From Fimbriimonas ginsengisoli Gsoil 348 (lineage in GTDB: Bacteria; Armatimonadota; Fimbriimonadia; Fimbriimonadales; Fimbriimonadaceae), in NCBI GenBank assembly GCA_945881865.1, contig CAMCVK010000006.1, forward strand, positions 109,023 through 173,022: a stretch of 64,000 nt of DNA. The letters are read 5' to 3'. How positions within the stretch are numbered: position 1 is the first letter of the stretch; every line of letters begins with the position of its first letter. This document shows positions 53,816-62,380 of the stretch, in pieces. Made by a program: the position numbers and the translations under genes. The notes under the pieces were generated by a model. The model worked only from the letters and a program-made list of their open reading frames with translations. It was not told the origin of the DNA and did no database searches.

Positions 53816-56095
53816 ATGGAACCATCCCAAATTTGGTCTGAACGCCCTGCGCAAGACGCCATGACCGAGGCATATCCCGTCGGTAACGGACACCTGGGGG
53901 CCATGGTCTTCGGTGGTACGAACCGAGAGCGACTCGTGCTCTGCCAAGACACGCTTTATGCCGGCGGCCCGTACGACCCGAACCGCCCCGGCGCGCACGT
54001 CGAACTCGGTGCCATACGGGACCTAGTTTTCAAAGGACAGAGCGGGGCGGCGCGCCGCTTGATCGACGAGAAGTTCATGGCGGAGCCGCTCCGGCAGATG
54101 CCGTACCAAACCCTGGGCAACTTGGAGCTGGACTTCTCGCTGGAAGGCGAAGTGACCGAATACCGCCGATGGCTTGACCTTGCCGAGGCAACGACCGTCA
54201 CGACGTTCTCCGTCGCGGGAATTGAGTATCGGCGAGAGGTCTTTGCGAGCAACCCGGCGGGAGTGATCGCGATTCGGCTTTCTGCCAGCCGAAAACGGAG
54301 CATCACCGTTCGCGTTGGACTCTCCACCCCGCACCTTCGGTTCGATCACGGGATGGAAGGCGATGTTTTGGAGATGACCGGCGAAAACGGCGCGGCGGAA
54401 GGTATCCCCGGCCAGCTCCGCTGGGCCGCCCACGCCGAAGTTCGCGCAAAAGGCGGAATCCGTCGGACGGGCCAGGACTCGGTTTCGATTGAGAACGCGG
54501 ACGAGGTAGTGATCCTGGTCGCCCTCTCCACCTCGCATGTGAACTACGAAGACGTAAGCGGCGATCCAGTCGCAAAGAATCTGGCCGCGCTTGCGAAGCA
54601 ACGCAAGCGGAGTTTCGCCCAGATCCGTCAGATGCATGTCGCCGACTACGGGCGCCTTGCCAAACGATTTGAACTCAAGCTTACGGAGGACGGAGACATG
54701 GATCTGCCGACGCAAGCGAGAGTGCAGCGGTTCTCTGAGGGCCATCCGGACGCCGGGCTCGTGGCGCTGTACGTTCGATTTGCCCGCTACCTGCTCATCT
54801 CTTGTTCGCGACCGGGGAGCCAGCCGGCCAATTTACAAGGCCTATGGGTCGATTCGCTCTCGCCCGCTTGGGGCAGCAAGTACACGATCAACATCAACAC
54901 GGAGATGAACTACTGGCTCGCCGAGCCAATGAACCTGGCCGAATGCGCCGCGCCGCTGCACGAGATGGTGCAGGATCTCGCGGTAACCGGGCAGCGCAGC
55001 GCCCGCGAACTGTACGACGCCCCGGGCTGGGTTACCCACCACAACACTGACCTCTGGCGGGCGACCGCGCCGATTGACGGCGCGTTCTGGGGCATGTGGC
55101 CGATGGGCGGAGCATGGCTCTGCGCGCATCTCTGGGATCGATACGACTTCAGCCGGAATCTGGACGACCTCCGGGCGGCCTATACGACGATGCGGGAGGC
55201 GGCGCGGTTCTTCCTTTCCGCGCTGGTGGTGGACCCTCGCACTGGCTATCTGGTCACCTGCCCGTCCATTTCTCCTGAGAACACGATCCCGGGTCCGGAT
55301 GGCTCGAGCATCGTCGCCGGAACCGAGATGGATAACGCGATTCTGCGGGACCTTTTCGATCGCACGGCGGAGGCTTCGGAGCTCCTAAATAAAGACCCGG
55401 AGCTTCGGCAGGAAATCCGGGCGGCGCGGGCACGCTTACGTCCGCAGCAAATCGGGAAAGCTGGGCAGCTGCAGGAATGGGCAGAAGACTGGGATTTGGA
55501 GGCCCCCGAGCGCACCCACCGCCACGTTTCCCATCTATTCGGTCTCCACCCCAGCCACCAGATTTCGCCGCTCGCCACACCAGAGCTCGCGACTGCCGTC
55601 CGTAAAACGCTGGAGTTGCGCGGCGACGACGGCACCGGATGGAGCCTCGCTTGGAAGATCAACTTTTGGGCACGGCTGCACGACGCGAAGAAGACAGAGC
55701 GGCTGGTTCGCATGCTCCTTTCGCCGGAGCGGACCTATCCAAACTTCTTTGATGCCCACCCACCTTTCCAAATCGACGGCAACTTTGGCGGGGCAAACGG
55801 GGTGCTCGAGGCACTCGTGCAAAGCCACCTTCCGGTGACAACCGAAAAGCCGAAAGATGGGCCGTGCCTCGTGCATCTGCTACCCGCTCTTCCGTCCGAA
55901 TGGTCGAGCGGCTCGGTTCGCGGGGTCCGGCTTCGAGGCGGGTTCTCGCTGGATATGGCCTGGGAAGCGGGCCGCATAGCGCGGTGCACCTTGCGAGGAC
56001 GAGGGCGCGTTCGTGTTCGGTACCCGGATCCCGTCACCGACGAGGCGGTGGAACGATGGGTTCGGGTCAACGGGCGTGCCGAGCTGCTTGACTAA
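53816..56095 (+). CDS. glycoside hydrolase family 95 enzyme (alpha-L-fucosidase type)
   Basis: A 759-residue enzyme of GH95, inverting alpha-L-fucosidases and galactosidases. The family opening is clear: IWSERPAQDAMTEAYPVGNGHLGAMVFGG, then LCQDTLYAGGPYDPNRPGA. Middle motifs include NLQGLWVDSLSPAWGSKYTININTEMNYW and FWGMWPMGGAWLCAHLWDRYDF, and the barrel end has FDAHPPFQIDGNFGGANGVLEALVQSHLP. The catalytic Glu/Asn set lies in the barrel. No signal peptide, so it is probably cytoplasmic. ATG 53816 follows the pilC terminator by 2-9 bp with no ribosome site, an unusual start. Confidence 0.92.
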   Translation: MEPSQIWSERPAQDAMTEAYPVGNGHLGAMVFGGTNRERLVLCQDTLYAGGPYDPNRPGAHVELGAIRDLVFKGQSGAARRLIDEKFMAEPLRQMPYQTLGNLELDFSLEGEVTEYRRWLDLAEATTVTTFSVAGIEYRREVFASNPAGVIAIRLSASRKRSITVRVGLSTPHLRFDHGMEGDVLEMTGENGAAEGIPGQLRWAAHAEVRAKGGIRRTGQDSVSIENADEVVILVALSTSHVNYEDVSGDPVAKNLAALAKQRKRSFAQIRQMHVADYGRLAKRFELKLTEDGDMDLPTQARVQRFSEGHPDAGLVALYVRFARYLLISCSRPGSQPANLQGLWVDSLSPAWGSKYTININTEMNYWLAEPMNLAECAAPLHEMVQDLAVTGQRSARELYDAPGWVTHHNTDLWRATAPIDGAFWGMWPMGGAWLCAHLWDRYDFSRNLDDLRAAYTTMREAARFFLSALVVDPRTGYLVTCPSISPENTIPGPDGSSIVAGTEMDNAILRDLFDRTAEASELLNKDPELRQEIRAARARLRPQQIGKAGQLQEWAEDWDLEAPERTHRHVSHLFGLHPSHQISPLATPELATAVRKTLELRGDDGTGWSLAWKINFWARLHDAKKTERLVRMLLSPERTYPNFFDAHPPFQIDGNFGGANGVLEALVQSHLPVTTEKPKDGPCLVHLLPALPSEWSSGSVRGVRLRGGFSLDMAWEAGRIARCTLRGRGRVRVRYPDPVTDEAVERWVRVNGRAELLD

Positions 56096-56101
56096 ACCGG
56101 C

Positions 56102-56107
56102 TAAAAT
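56102..56107 (+). promoter_or_regulatory. -10 box TAAAAT of pilD
   Basis: TAAAAT lies 6 nt before ATG 56114, 18 bp after the GH95 stop; fits a leaderless message. Confidence 0.45.
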
Positions 56108-56113
56108 CCACCG

Positions 56114-57160
56114 ATGCCCGCATGGACCTGCCTTTTTGGATTTTTGATTGGCGCGGTCGCCGGCAGCTTCCTCAATATGGTGATTTACCGTCTACCGCGC
56201 GGGATCTCCTTCATCAACCCGGCAAGCAGCATCTGCCCGGTCTGTAAGCACGCGCTTGGCTGGCCAGACCTGATGCCGATTTTCAGCTTTCTTAGCACCG
56301 GCGGCAAGTGCCGCTACTGCCAAGTAAAGATTTCACCTCGCTACATGCTGGTCGAACTCCTTTGCGGCGGACTCTTTGCGGCTGTTTGGTACAAATACCA
56401 GGTTTTGCAGGACGCAAACCTCTCGACCGCTGTCTACATGCTGACCGTTGCCTGCCTCGTGGCGGCCTTTTTCATTGACTGGGAGCTCTTTCTCATCCCC
56501 GATGAGATCAATGCGCTTCTCCTGGTTATCGGTCTTGTGTTCCACGGCATTGTAGGCAGCCTTCCGGTCGCGCTTCAGGGTGCGTTCTTCGGCTGGGCGC
56601 TACTCTTCGGCATTTCGTTCGGCGGTCGGATCCTGCTTCAAAAAGATGCCATGGGCCTGGGAGATGTGAAGCTGATGCGCGGCGTGGGCGCGGTTATCGG
56701 AGCACCGCTCTTAGGGGCTAATGTTGTGATTGCCGTGTTTGCCGGCCTCGTTTTTGGCCTCATCTTCATGGGAATTGACAGGATGAAGGGCGGCTCGGCG
56801 GTTGCGTCGACGCCAGTCGAGCCGGTGCCCGAACCAGAGCCGGAGAGCCTGAAGAGCCTGCTCACCGGCGGAATCTGGACGCTACTGTGCCTCGACATCG
56901 TCGGGATATTCTTTCCAAAAATCTATCGTCTCATCGGAATTGAGCTAACCGGGGCGAATAGTGAGGAATTGGACGAGGAGTTCACCGTGACGCCCTCCAC
57001 CATCCCTTTTGGCCCATACCTAGCCGTAGGAACGGTCCTTTGCATTTTGTTCTCAACGGAGATTCAGGGCGCGACGGATGCCTACTGGAAGTATGCAACC
57101 GGCGGAAAGACGACGGAAAGATCGCGTTCCATAGAATTAGACAGGCTCCCGGTCGGGTAG
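56114..57160 (+). CDS. pilD: prepilin peptidase PilD (A24 family)
   Basis: Cleaves the leader of prepilins and methylates the new N-terminus. Of 348 residues, the N-terminal part has GSFLNMVIYRLPRG and two CxxC pairs (CPVC, CRYC); the catalytic Asp residues lie in FIDWELFLIPDEIN and MGLGDVKLM. Seven or eight membrane helices are expected. Between the GLGD helix and the conserved last helix (IPFGPYLAVGTVL) lies an insertion of about 80 residues with a Pro/Glu-rich part (PVEPVPEPEPES) and an extra hydrophobic stretch, uncommon in PilD. It serves the prepilins encoded downstream. Confidence 0.95.
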   Translation: MPAWTCLFGFLIGAVAGSFLNMVIYRLPRGISFINPASSICPVCKHALGWPDLMPIFSFLSTGGKCRYCQVKISPRYMLVELLCGGLFAAVWYKYQVLQDANLSTAVYMLTVACLVAAFFIDWELFLIPDEINALLLVIGLVFHGIVGSLPVALQGAFFGWALLFGISFGGRILLQKDAMGLGDVKLMRGVGAVIGAPLLGANVVIAVFAGLVFGLIFMGIDRMKGGSAVASTPVEPVPEPEPESLKSLLTGGIWTLLCLDIVGIFFPKIYRLIGIELTGANSEELDEEFTVTPSTIPFGPYLAVGTVLCILFSTEIQGATDAYWKYATGGKTTERSRSIELDRLPVG

Positions 57161-57322
57161 AACACGAACGGCGTGCTTGTTTGTGTGACCTTCGGGAGCG
57201 GAGAGGTCACTCATAAATGTAACGTGTTACGGGGAGATTGCAGTATGGAGTTCAAGGGGGCTAAGGAACAACGTCGCGGGTCATCCCGTCTAGTTCATTG
57301 GGGAGCAAAGGGCCCCAGAAGC

Positions 57323-58153
57323 ATGAACGCACGCCGCGCATTTACACTTGTTGAGCTTCTCGTCGTCATTGCCATTATTGGCATCTTGGCGGCGATCTCA
57401 TTTCCCGTTTTCGCCGAGTCGAAAAAGTCTGCCCTGAAGGGTTCAGACATGAGTAACCTCAACTCGATTCGGGTAGCTCTGCAGCTTTACCGGGCGGACC
57501 AAGGAGCACATCCACCGGCGCTCTTGGGCTACGCAACGGGCTACAGCAACTTCACCCCAAGCGATGCCGATATCATTCCGGCCGATAAGATCGCCGGCGC
57601 GCTCTTTCCGAAGCGCATCGACGCCATCGCAACGTTTAAGTCGGCCAGCCAGAACCTTGGCCTGGACGGCAACAAGCGATTTACTCGGGCCGTGTGGCCA
57701 AACAAGTCGGCCGTCGGTGAGACCGACGCCCTTCGGGTTCAGAAATACGGACCCGGCGACGGTTTCGTGACGCGTTGCGTGGCGGGCTCAACGGTAGATA
57801 ATTACTACTATCAAGCATCCGGCTATGACGTAGCCGAAGTTGAGACCAGCAGCGGCAAGCGAACCGAGCTGCGGTACACCCTGTTTTGGAGCGGCTACTC
57901 AGTTGCGAGCGACCCGTGCGCTCCGGCCGCGAATGACGGAATTGGTAGCGCAAGCGACGATCCGAGGCAGCTCGGATACACGGATCCACCTGAAACGACG
58001 GTGGTTACCTGGAACAGCTTCTACCGTCAGTACGATTCAAATAAGAATCCACAGCGGGCGAAGTTTGATTTCGTTCTGACGCTCGGCGGAAAGGCGCAGG
58101 CGGTTGACTCCCGCGCTATTTCTGAGCAGAGCTGGAAGTTTGGGGCACGCTAG
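57323..58153 (+). CDS. prepilin-type protein, major-pilin-like
   Basis: A 276-residue prepilin from ATG 57323: MNARRA leader, then FTLVELLVVIAIIGILAAISFPVFAESKKSALKGSD. Glu5 is present, with Ala at -1 and the usual hydrophobic helix. The globular part includes NLNSIRVALQLYRADQGAHP, common in pseudopilins of the GspG type, and a beta-rich C-terminal end. The open frame starts at 57173, but the Met gives the canonical short leader. It is the first of the prepilin series after pilD. No clear ribosome site. Confidence 0.9.
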   Translation: MNARRAFTLVELLVVIAIIGILAAISFPVFAESKKSALKGSDMSNLNSIRVALQLYRADQGAHPPALLGYATGYSNFTPSDADIIPADKIAGALFPKRIDAIATFKSASQNLGLDGNKRFTRAVWPNKSAVGETDALRVQKYGPGDGFVTRCVAGSTVDNYYYQASGYDVAEVETSSGKRTELRYTLFWSGYSVASDPCAPAANDGIGSASDDPRQLGYTDPPETTVVTWNSFYRQYDSNKNPQRAKFDFVLTLGGKAQAVDSRAISEQSWKFGAR

Positions 58154-58166
58154 GAGGTACGGACTC

Positions 58167-60146
58167 GTGAAAAAAGGATCCGTTTATCTGCCCATTGCCG
58201 GTAGGTCACTGCCGGGCCGTTTGACCCGACGGGGAACCACGCTTGTCGAGGTGCTCGTTGTCATCGTCATCTTGCTCATCGGCATTCTTGCCGTGCTGCA
58301 AATCTTCCCCAAAGGCTTCCTCATCCTCAGCCAGGCGCGAAAGTCCGCCCAGTCTGCCGCGATGGCTCGGGACGTCTCGGAGCGCCTGAAGACGCTCGGC
58401 GACTCGATCCCCGATCAGATCGTTGCCGTAGGGCCGCTGGGTTATGACCCGAACGCAACCGTAGACGATCTTGGTCCTGCCGCGCCCGTCATCAATTCCA
58501 GCGGAAACCTGGAAACAGCCGACGGAACCGTGGTGGGTCCGTGGGCATTGTTTACCGGTGCCAACCGATTTCGCCGGGTTATCGGCGAGAAGCACACGAT
58601 TTCTTCGCCGCGACTTCTGCAAGGCGGCATCACCGGATGCCCCGTGCTACCGTCGCTGGGAATGGTCGATACGCTCGACCCGATTGTGGTCAACGGACCG
58701 GAGCTCAACCGAAATCTGAGCCTGCCGAATGACCTGACCCGAGTCGGCGTCACCGATTTCTACGCGACCGCCTTCACGTTTGGCGGATTCGACTACTTTG
58801 CGCAGCCGGCCGTCTCCGGCGCGAACATCTTCTTGCCCAGCGGCGCAACCGCCCGACGCTACACGACGAGCTTCTATGGCTTCGTTGAGCGTGGCGGCGT
58901 GGTCTCGAAGCGCTATTTCCGATCCCTTTCGGTCAATGTGACCGCCGCTCCGGCAAATCCGGATGGCTCATATCCGCTTCTGCGGGTTGACCTGGCCGCT
59001 TTGGTTTCGGGAAGCTTGCTGGCCGGCGAAACGCTCGGGGAGATCAGCTTCGATTCGCTCAAGGTGTTCCGCGCGTTTAACGCGGTTTCAGCTTTCGGTG
59101 ACGATCCGTTCGAATACATGGTCGGCGACGCCGGCCTTGGGCTGCTCGTTTTCAACCCGAACGGTCGCGGAATCACGATCAATTCGGCAAGGGGCCGCGA
59201 GCCTCTCTCGGTGAGTCTGGACTACACCGTGCGAGATTGGCGCATTCTTCTTGAGGCCTTCCGGCTCACGGAAGCCGACGGCGGGGAATACAAGCTCCCG
59301 TTGGGCAACCTGAAGACGAACTCCCTGCCCGGAGCCGACGGATCCCTTTCGCCCGGCATCTACGCCGAGGGAACCGGCTTCCGGACGCAACTTACCACGG
59401 CAGATCACTTTGTCCTAGTGGATGAAACGACCGGCGGCATCGTCTGCGAGCGCGATCCCGACGGCGTGACCCCATACGTCCGGATCGACAAGAGTCTAGG
59501 TTTGCTTGACTTCGTGGATATGGACGCGACGATTCCTGGAATTCAGATTCAGATCGCCAGCCTGCCAATCGGACAGCCGCACTCGGCGACGGCCGCCTAC
59601 ACCTACCAGCGAGTTTCGCTTGCCGGCCGGCCCTTGAGGGCCTACTACGCATCGAAAGACGAGTGGGCGGTCCAGGTGCTCAAGCCAGCGGCGCAGTACT
59701 TCCAGTCACCCATCCTGCCCATCGGCGGCGAGTTCTATCTCGGCCAGTCGAACGGGACGATCGGCGGTGCGGCCACGCGAATCTACTTTGCTCGGTCCGA
59801 CGCCAACCAGAAGGTCACGATCGGCGAGTTGAACTACACGACCGCCGGTGGTCGACAGCAAGCCTTCGGCAAAGACTTCGTCATTCGGTTCCGCGCCGGC
59901 GATCCGATTGGCCTGCCGAGCGTTGACATCACCGACGTGGATTCCGCCGCAACCGGTTTCTACTTGCCAGCGGCTCCGCCGGTAAAGGGCGTCAAGGGCG
60001 CTTCGATCACGGTTCGCTCGATGTGGAACCCGGACTTCTTCACGCTCGGCGCGCAGAATGCCCAGAATATCGCCGCATTGGAACGTTGGGGCCGCGGATG
60101 GAGACGAAATACCGTGCAGACGTTCATCGAACGAGGAGGCAACTAA
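58167..60146 (+). CDS. large PilV-like minor prepilin
   Basis: A 659-residue protein from GTG 58167, with a perfect AGGAGG at 58152-58157 overlapping the preceding stop. The leader is long (MKKGSVYLPIAGRSLPGRLTRRG), then TTLVEVLVVIVILLIGILAVLQ, with Glu5 and Gly at -1. This fits PilV/GspI-type minor pilins, but those are usually 150-200 residues; here the beta-rich globular part is over 600. It might display an adhesive domain at the pilus tip. Members of this operon share the same design. Confidence 0.85.
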   Translation: MKKGSVYLPIAGRSLPGRLTRRGTTLVEVLVVIVILLIGILAVLQIFPKGFLILSQARKSAQSAAMARDVSERLKTLGDSIPDQIVAVGPLGYDPNATVDDLGPAAPVINSSGNLETADGTVVGPWALFTGANRFRRVIGEKHTISSPRLLQGGITGCPVLPSLGMVDTLDPIVVNGPELNRNLSLPNDLTRVGVTDFYATAFTFGGFDYFAQPAVSGANIFLPSGATARRYTTSFYGFVERGGVVSKRYFRSLSVNVTAAPANPDGSYPLLRVDLAALVSGSLLAGETLGEISFDSLKVFRAFNAVSAFGDDPFEYMVGDAGLGLLVFNPNGRGITINSARGREPLSVSLDYTVRDWRILLEAFRLTEADGGEYKLPLGNLKTNSLPGADGSLSPGIYAEGTGFRTQLTTADHFVLVDETTGGIVCERDPDGVTPYVRIDKSLGLLDFVDMDATIPGIQIQIASLPIGQPHSATAAYTYQRVSLAGRPLRAYYASKDEWAVQVLKPAAQYFQSPILPIGGEFYLGQSNGTIGGAATRIYFARSDANQKVTIGELNYTTAGGRQQAFGKDFVIRFRAGDPIGLPSVDITDVDSAATGFYLPAAPPVKGVKGASITVRSMWNPDFFTLGAQNAQNIAALERWGRGWRRNTVQTFIERGGN

Positions 60147-60148
60147 CC

Positions 60149-62380
60149 ATGCGACGGTCGCGACAATCCGCTTTCACCATCATCGAGCTCTTGACCGTGA
60201 TGACGATTACCGTCATCCTGCTCACGCTCATTATCCTCCCCGTTTTTCAAAGCTTTAACCTCACCCGCCAGGCTCAGGCACTTGCCGACGCCCAAGAGCG
60301 CGGTCGACTCCTCACGGAGCGGATCTCCCGCGAAGTTGGGGATGCGGTCGCCGTGCGCGGTTCCGGACAGGTTCCGGTGACCGTCAACGGTACCGAAATT
60401 CTTTTACCCAGCACGTCGCTGATTCTTCGGTTGCCGAGGGTGACCCCGGACGGCCAGGTTCTCACGCCCCGCGCGGAAGCCGACGTCGTAGCGCCGTTCG
60501 CCAAGATGGATCTCATCTTGCCGGCACAAGCCGGACAGAAGGACGCGAACGGAAACTTTATTGATCCGGTCACCGGGAAAGTCGACCCAACCCTGCAGAA
60601 CGTCAAGGGTCAGGTCGCGGTGCCGGTTGCTCCGGGTAGCACGCTGGTCCGATGGTTCGTCGGGCTGCAGGATCCATTCAGACCGTACAACAACCCCTAT
60701 GACGGTTTGCTACTGAATCGCAGCGGGGACCGCGACAACCTTTACGTGCTCTACCGAGTCGAAGTTCAGCCGCGCGTCTTCCGCAACGTTGCCGGAACGC
60801 TGAGATACGCAGCAAACACCGACTTTTTTGAGTCGGATGCCGATGGCAACCCGATTCTGGACGACCCACGTTTCTTCGACCCAGGCTTCTTCTCGGGTGG
60901 GCTTGGCGCAACGGATAAGGCGGCTCTGGTTCGCAACTGGCTGCGGAAAGCCGTGATCGTGACGCAGGATAGCCGCTACGACATGGTGCAGGTTCTGTAC
61001 GATCGGCAAAGCCGAAGGGTGAGGCAGCGCAATGGCATCCCCGAGATCGTGCCTCTCGTCCAATTCCGACCCACGCAGGTAACCAGCGAACCGGCGGAGT
61101 CGCCGACGGCAGCTCGTCTTGGTGAAGAGTCGGATGGCAGCATCAACGTTGCTCCGGATGTGTTCACCACGAAGCTGGGAGGATGGTCGAACGCGACGAT
61201 CCGAACTTGGCCGGCGGGCTGGAACTCGTCTGATGCGAACGCGAACGAGTTTCTTATCGGTCGAACGGATGCCAACTCTGGTCTCCCCGGCTTTCCGACC
61301 GGCTTCAGCGTCTTCGCCTACGATCCCGATTCGGCGGGCGACGAAATGCTTTCCGGCACCGAGCTGTTCGATGTGACGGCTTATATCAACGGACTCGCCG
61401 GCGCAGCGCGCTATCCGTTCTCCGCCGGTGTCTCGGCGGCCAATAACCGAACCGGCTGGCTAACAAATGCGAATCTGCGCGGCCTCTTCAGCCCGTACGT
61501 TTTGGATTCGGCGAAGGGCAAAATCACCGGCAGCTTCAACATCAGCGAAGTCGGCGACAACACCATTGCGCCCCCGGCGGCTAACCCAAGGAACCTACCG
61601 AGAGTCGATGTCGGCGAGGCAACCACGCCCCGCACGGCGACGGACCTGACCGGAAATTTCTATGAGGCCAAGTTTGCCGGCGTAAACAACCGGTTCAACA
61701 AGATTTGGGATCTCTGGGAGAAGGACACGACGAACGCCGCCGGTCTGAAGAACCTCGACCCGAGTCGCATTCACCGTTTCATCAACCTCGGCGTCGTGCC
61801 GCAGGGTGACGGCACGGCTGGTCCGCTGCGGCCCGAGCTTGGCTTCAAAGCCAGCATCGTGCCGGGTAGCGAAACGGTGGAAGCGCCGGACCAGATTCCG
61901 GGACCCAACTTTGGCAACCTCGTCCGATACGTGAGGGTGAACGGCACCCCAGGTCCGAACCAGTACCGAATCAACTACACGAACTTGCCGGCTCCCAGCG
62001 ACTACAGCCTTCTGGGCCTGAGCGCGCCGGCCACGACCGGGTTTAACGCCGCGACGTACGATCCGCAGAACCTCGTGAGCGCGATCTTCCAGCCGCAGTA
62101 CCGCGCGGGTTACATCCAACTGAACAGCGATCCGGCGACGCCGTTGCCAATCGGGAACATCACGGTGGCTTATCGCTTCCAATTCACTGGGGTTCAGCAG
62201 AACGCTGTCACCGGTGCAACCGGAGTCGGGGCGAAAACGGACGTGTTCTCGGTGGACTATGACTCGCGAGAGTTGATGTCGATCTTGCTCACGATGCGAA
62301 GCTATCCGCAATCGAATCTGCCAAACCCACAGAACATGACCTTGAAGGCCACGGCCAAGGTGAGGAATTACATTCGATGA
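60149..62380 (+). CDS. large PilW-like minor prepilin
   Basis: A 743-residue protein from ATG 60149 with a GAGGAGG site upstream. The leader is MRRSRQSA, then FTIIELLTVMTITVILLTLIILPVFQSF with Glu5 intact. The helix continues LTRQAQALADAQERGRLLTERISREVGDAV, the pattern of PilW/GspJ. The rest is long and beta-rich, with many Pro/Asn/Gly segments (TFDPGFFSGGLGATDKAALV and similar), far beyond the usual 200-350 residues. Its stop overlaps the start of the last gene by 4 bp (ATGA), so translation is coupled. Confidence 0.85.
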   Translation: MRRSRQSAFTIIELLTVMTITVILLTLIILPVFQSFNLTRQAQALADAQERGRLLTERISREVGDAVAVRGSGQVPVTVNGTEILLPSTSLILRLPRVTPDGQVLTPRAEADVVAPFAKMDLILPAQAGQKDANGNFIDPVTGKVDPTLQNVKGQVAVPVAPGSTLVRWFVGLQDPFRPYNNPYDGLLLNRSGDRDNLYVLYRVEVQPRVFRNVAGTLRYAANTDFFESDADGNPILDDPRFFDPGFFSGGLGATDKAALVRNWLRKAVIVTQDSRYDMVQVLYDRQSRRVRQRNGIPEIVPLVQFRPTQVTSEPAESPTAARLGEESDGSINVAPDVFTTKLGGWSNATIRTWPAGWNSSDANANEFLIGRTDANSGLPGFPTGFSVFAYDPDSAGDEMLSGTELFDVTAYINGLAGAARYPFSAGVSAANNRTGWLTNANLRGLFSPYVLDSAKGKITGSFNISEVGDNTIAPPAANPRNLPRVDVGEATTPRTATDLTGNFYEAKFAGVNNRFNKIWDLWEKDTTNAAGLKNLDPSRIHRFINLGVVPQGDGTAGPLRPELGFKASIVPGSETVEAPDQIPGPNFGNLVRYVRVNGTPGPNQYRINYTNLPAPSDYSLLGLSAPATTGFNAATYDPQNLVSAIFQPQYRAGYIQLNSDPATPLPIGNITVAYRFQFTGVQQNAVTGATGVGAKTDVFSVDYDSRELMSILLTMRSYPQSNLPNPQNMTLKATAKVRNYIR

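Noticed and set aside
57185..57230. inverted repeats GTGACC/GGTCAC and GTAAC/GTTAC before the 57323 prepilin
   Set aside because: Short arms, 14-nt spacer for the first, and no matching promoter; too weak to call an operator.
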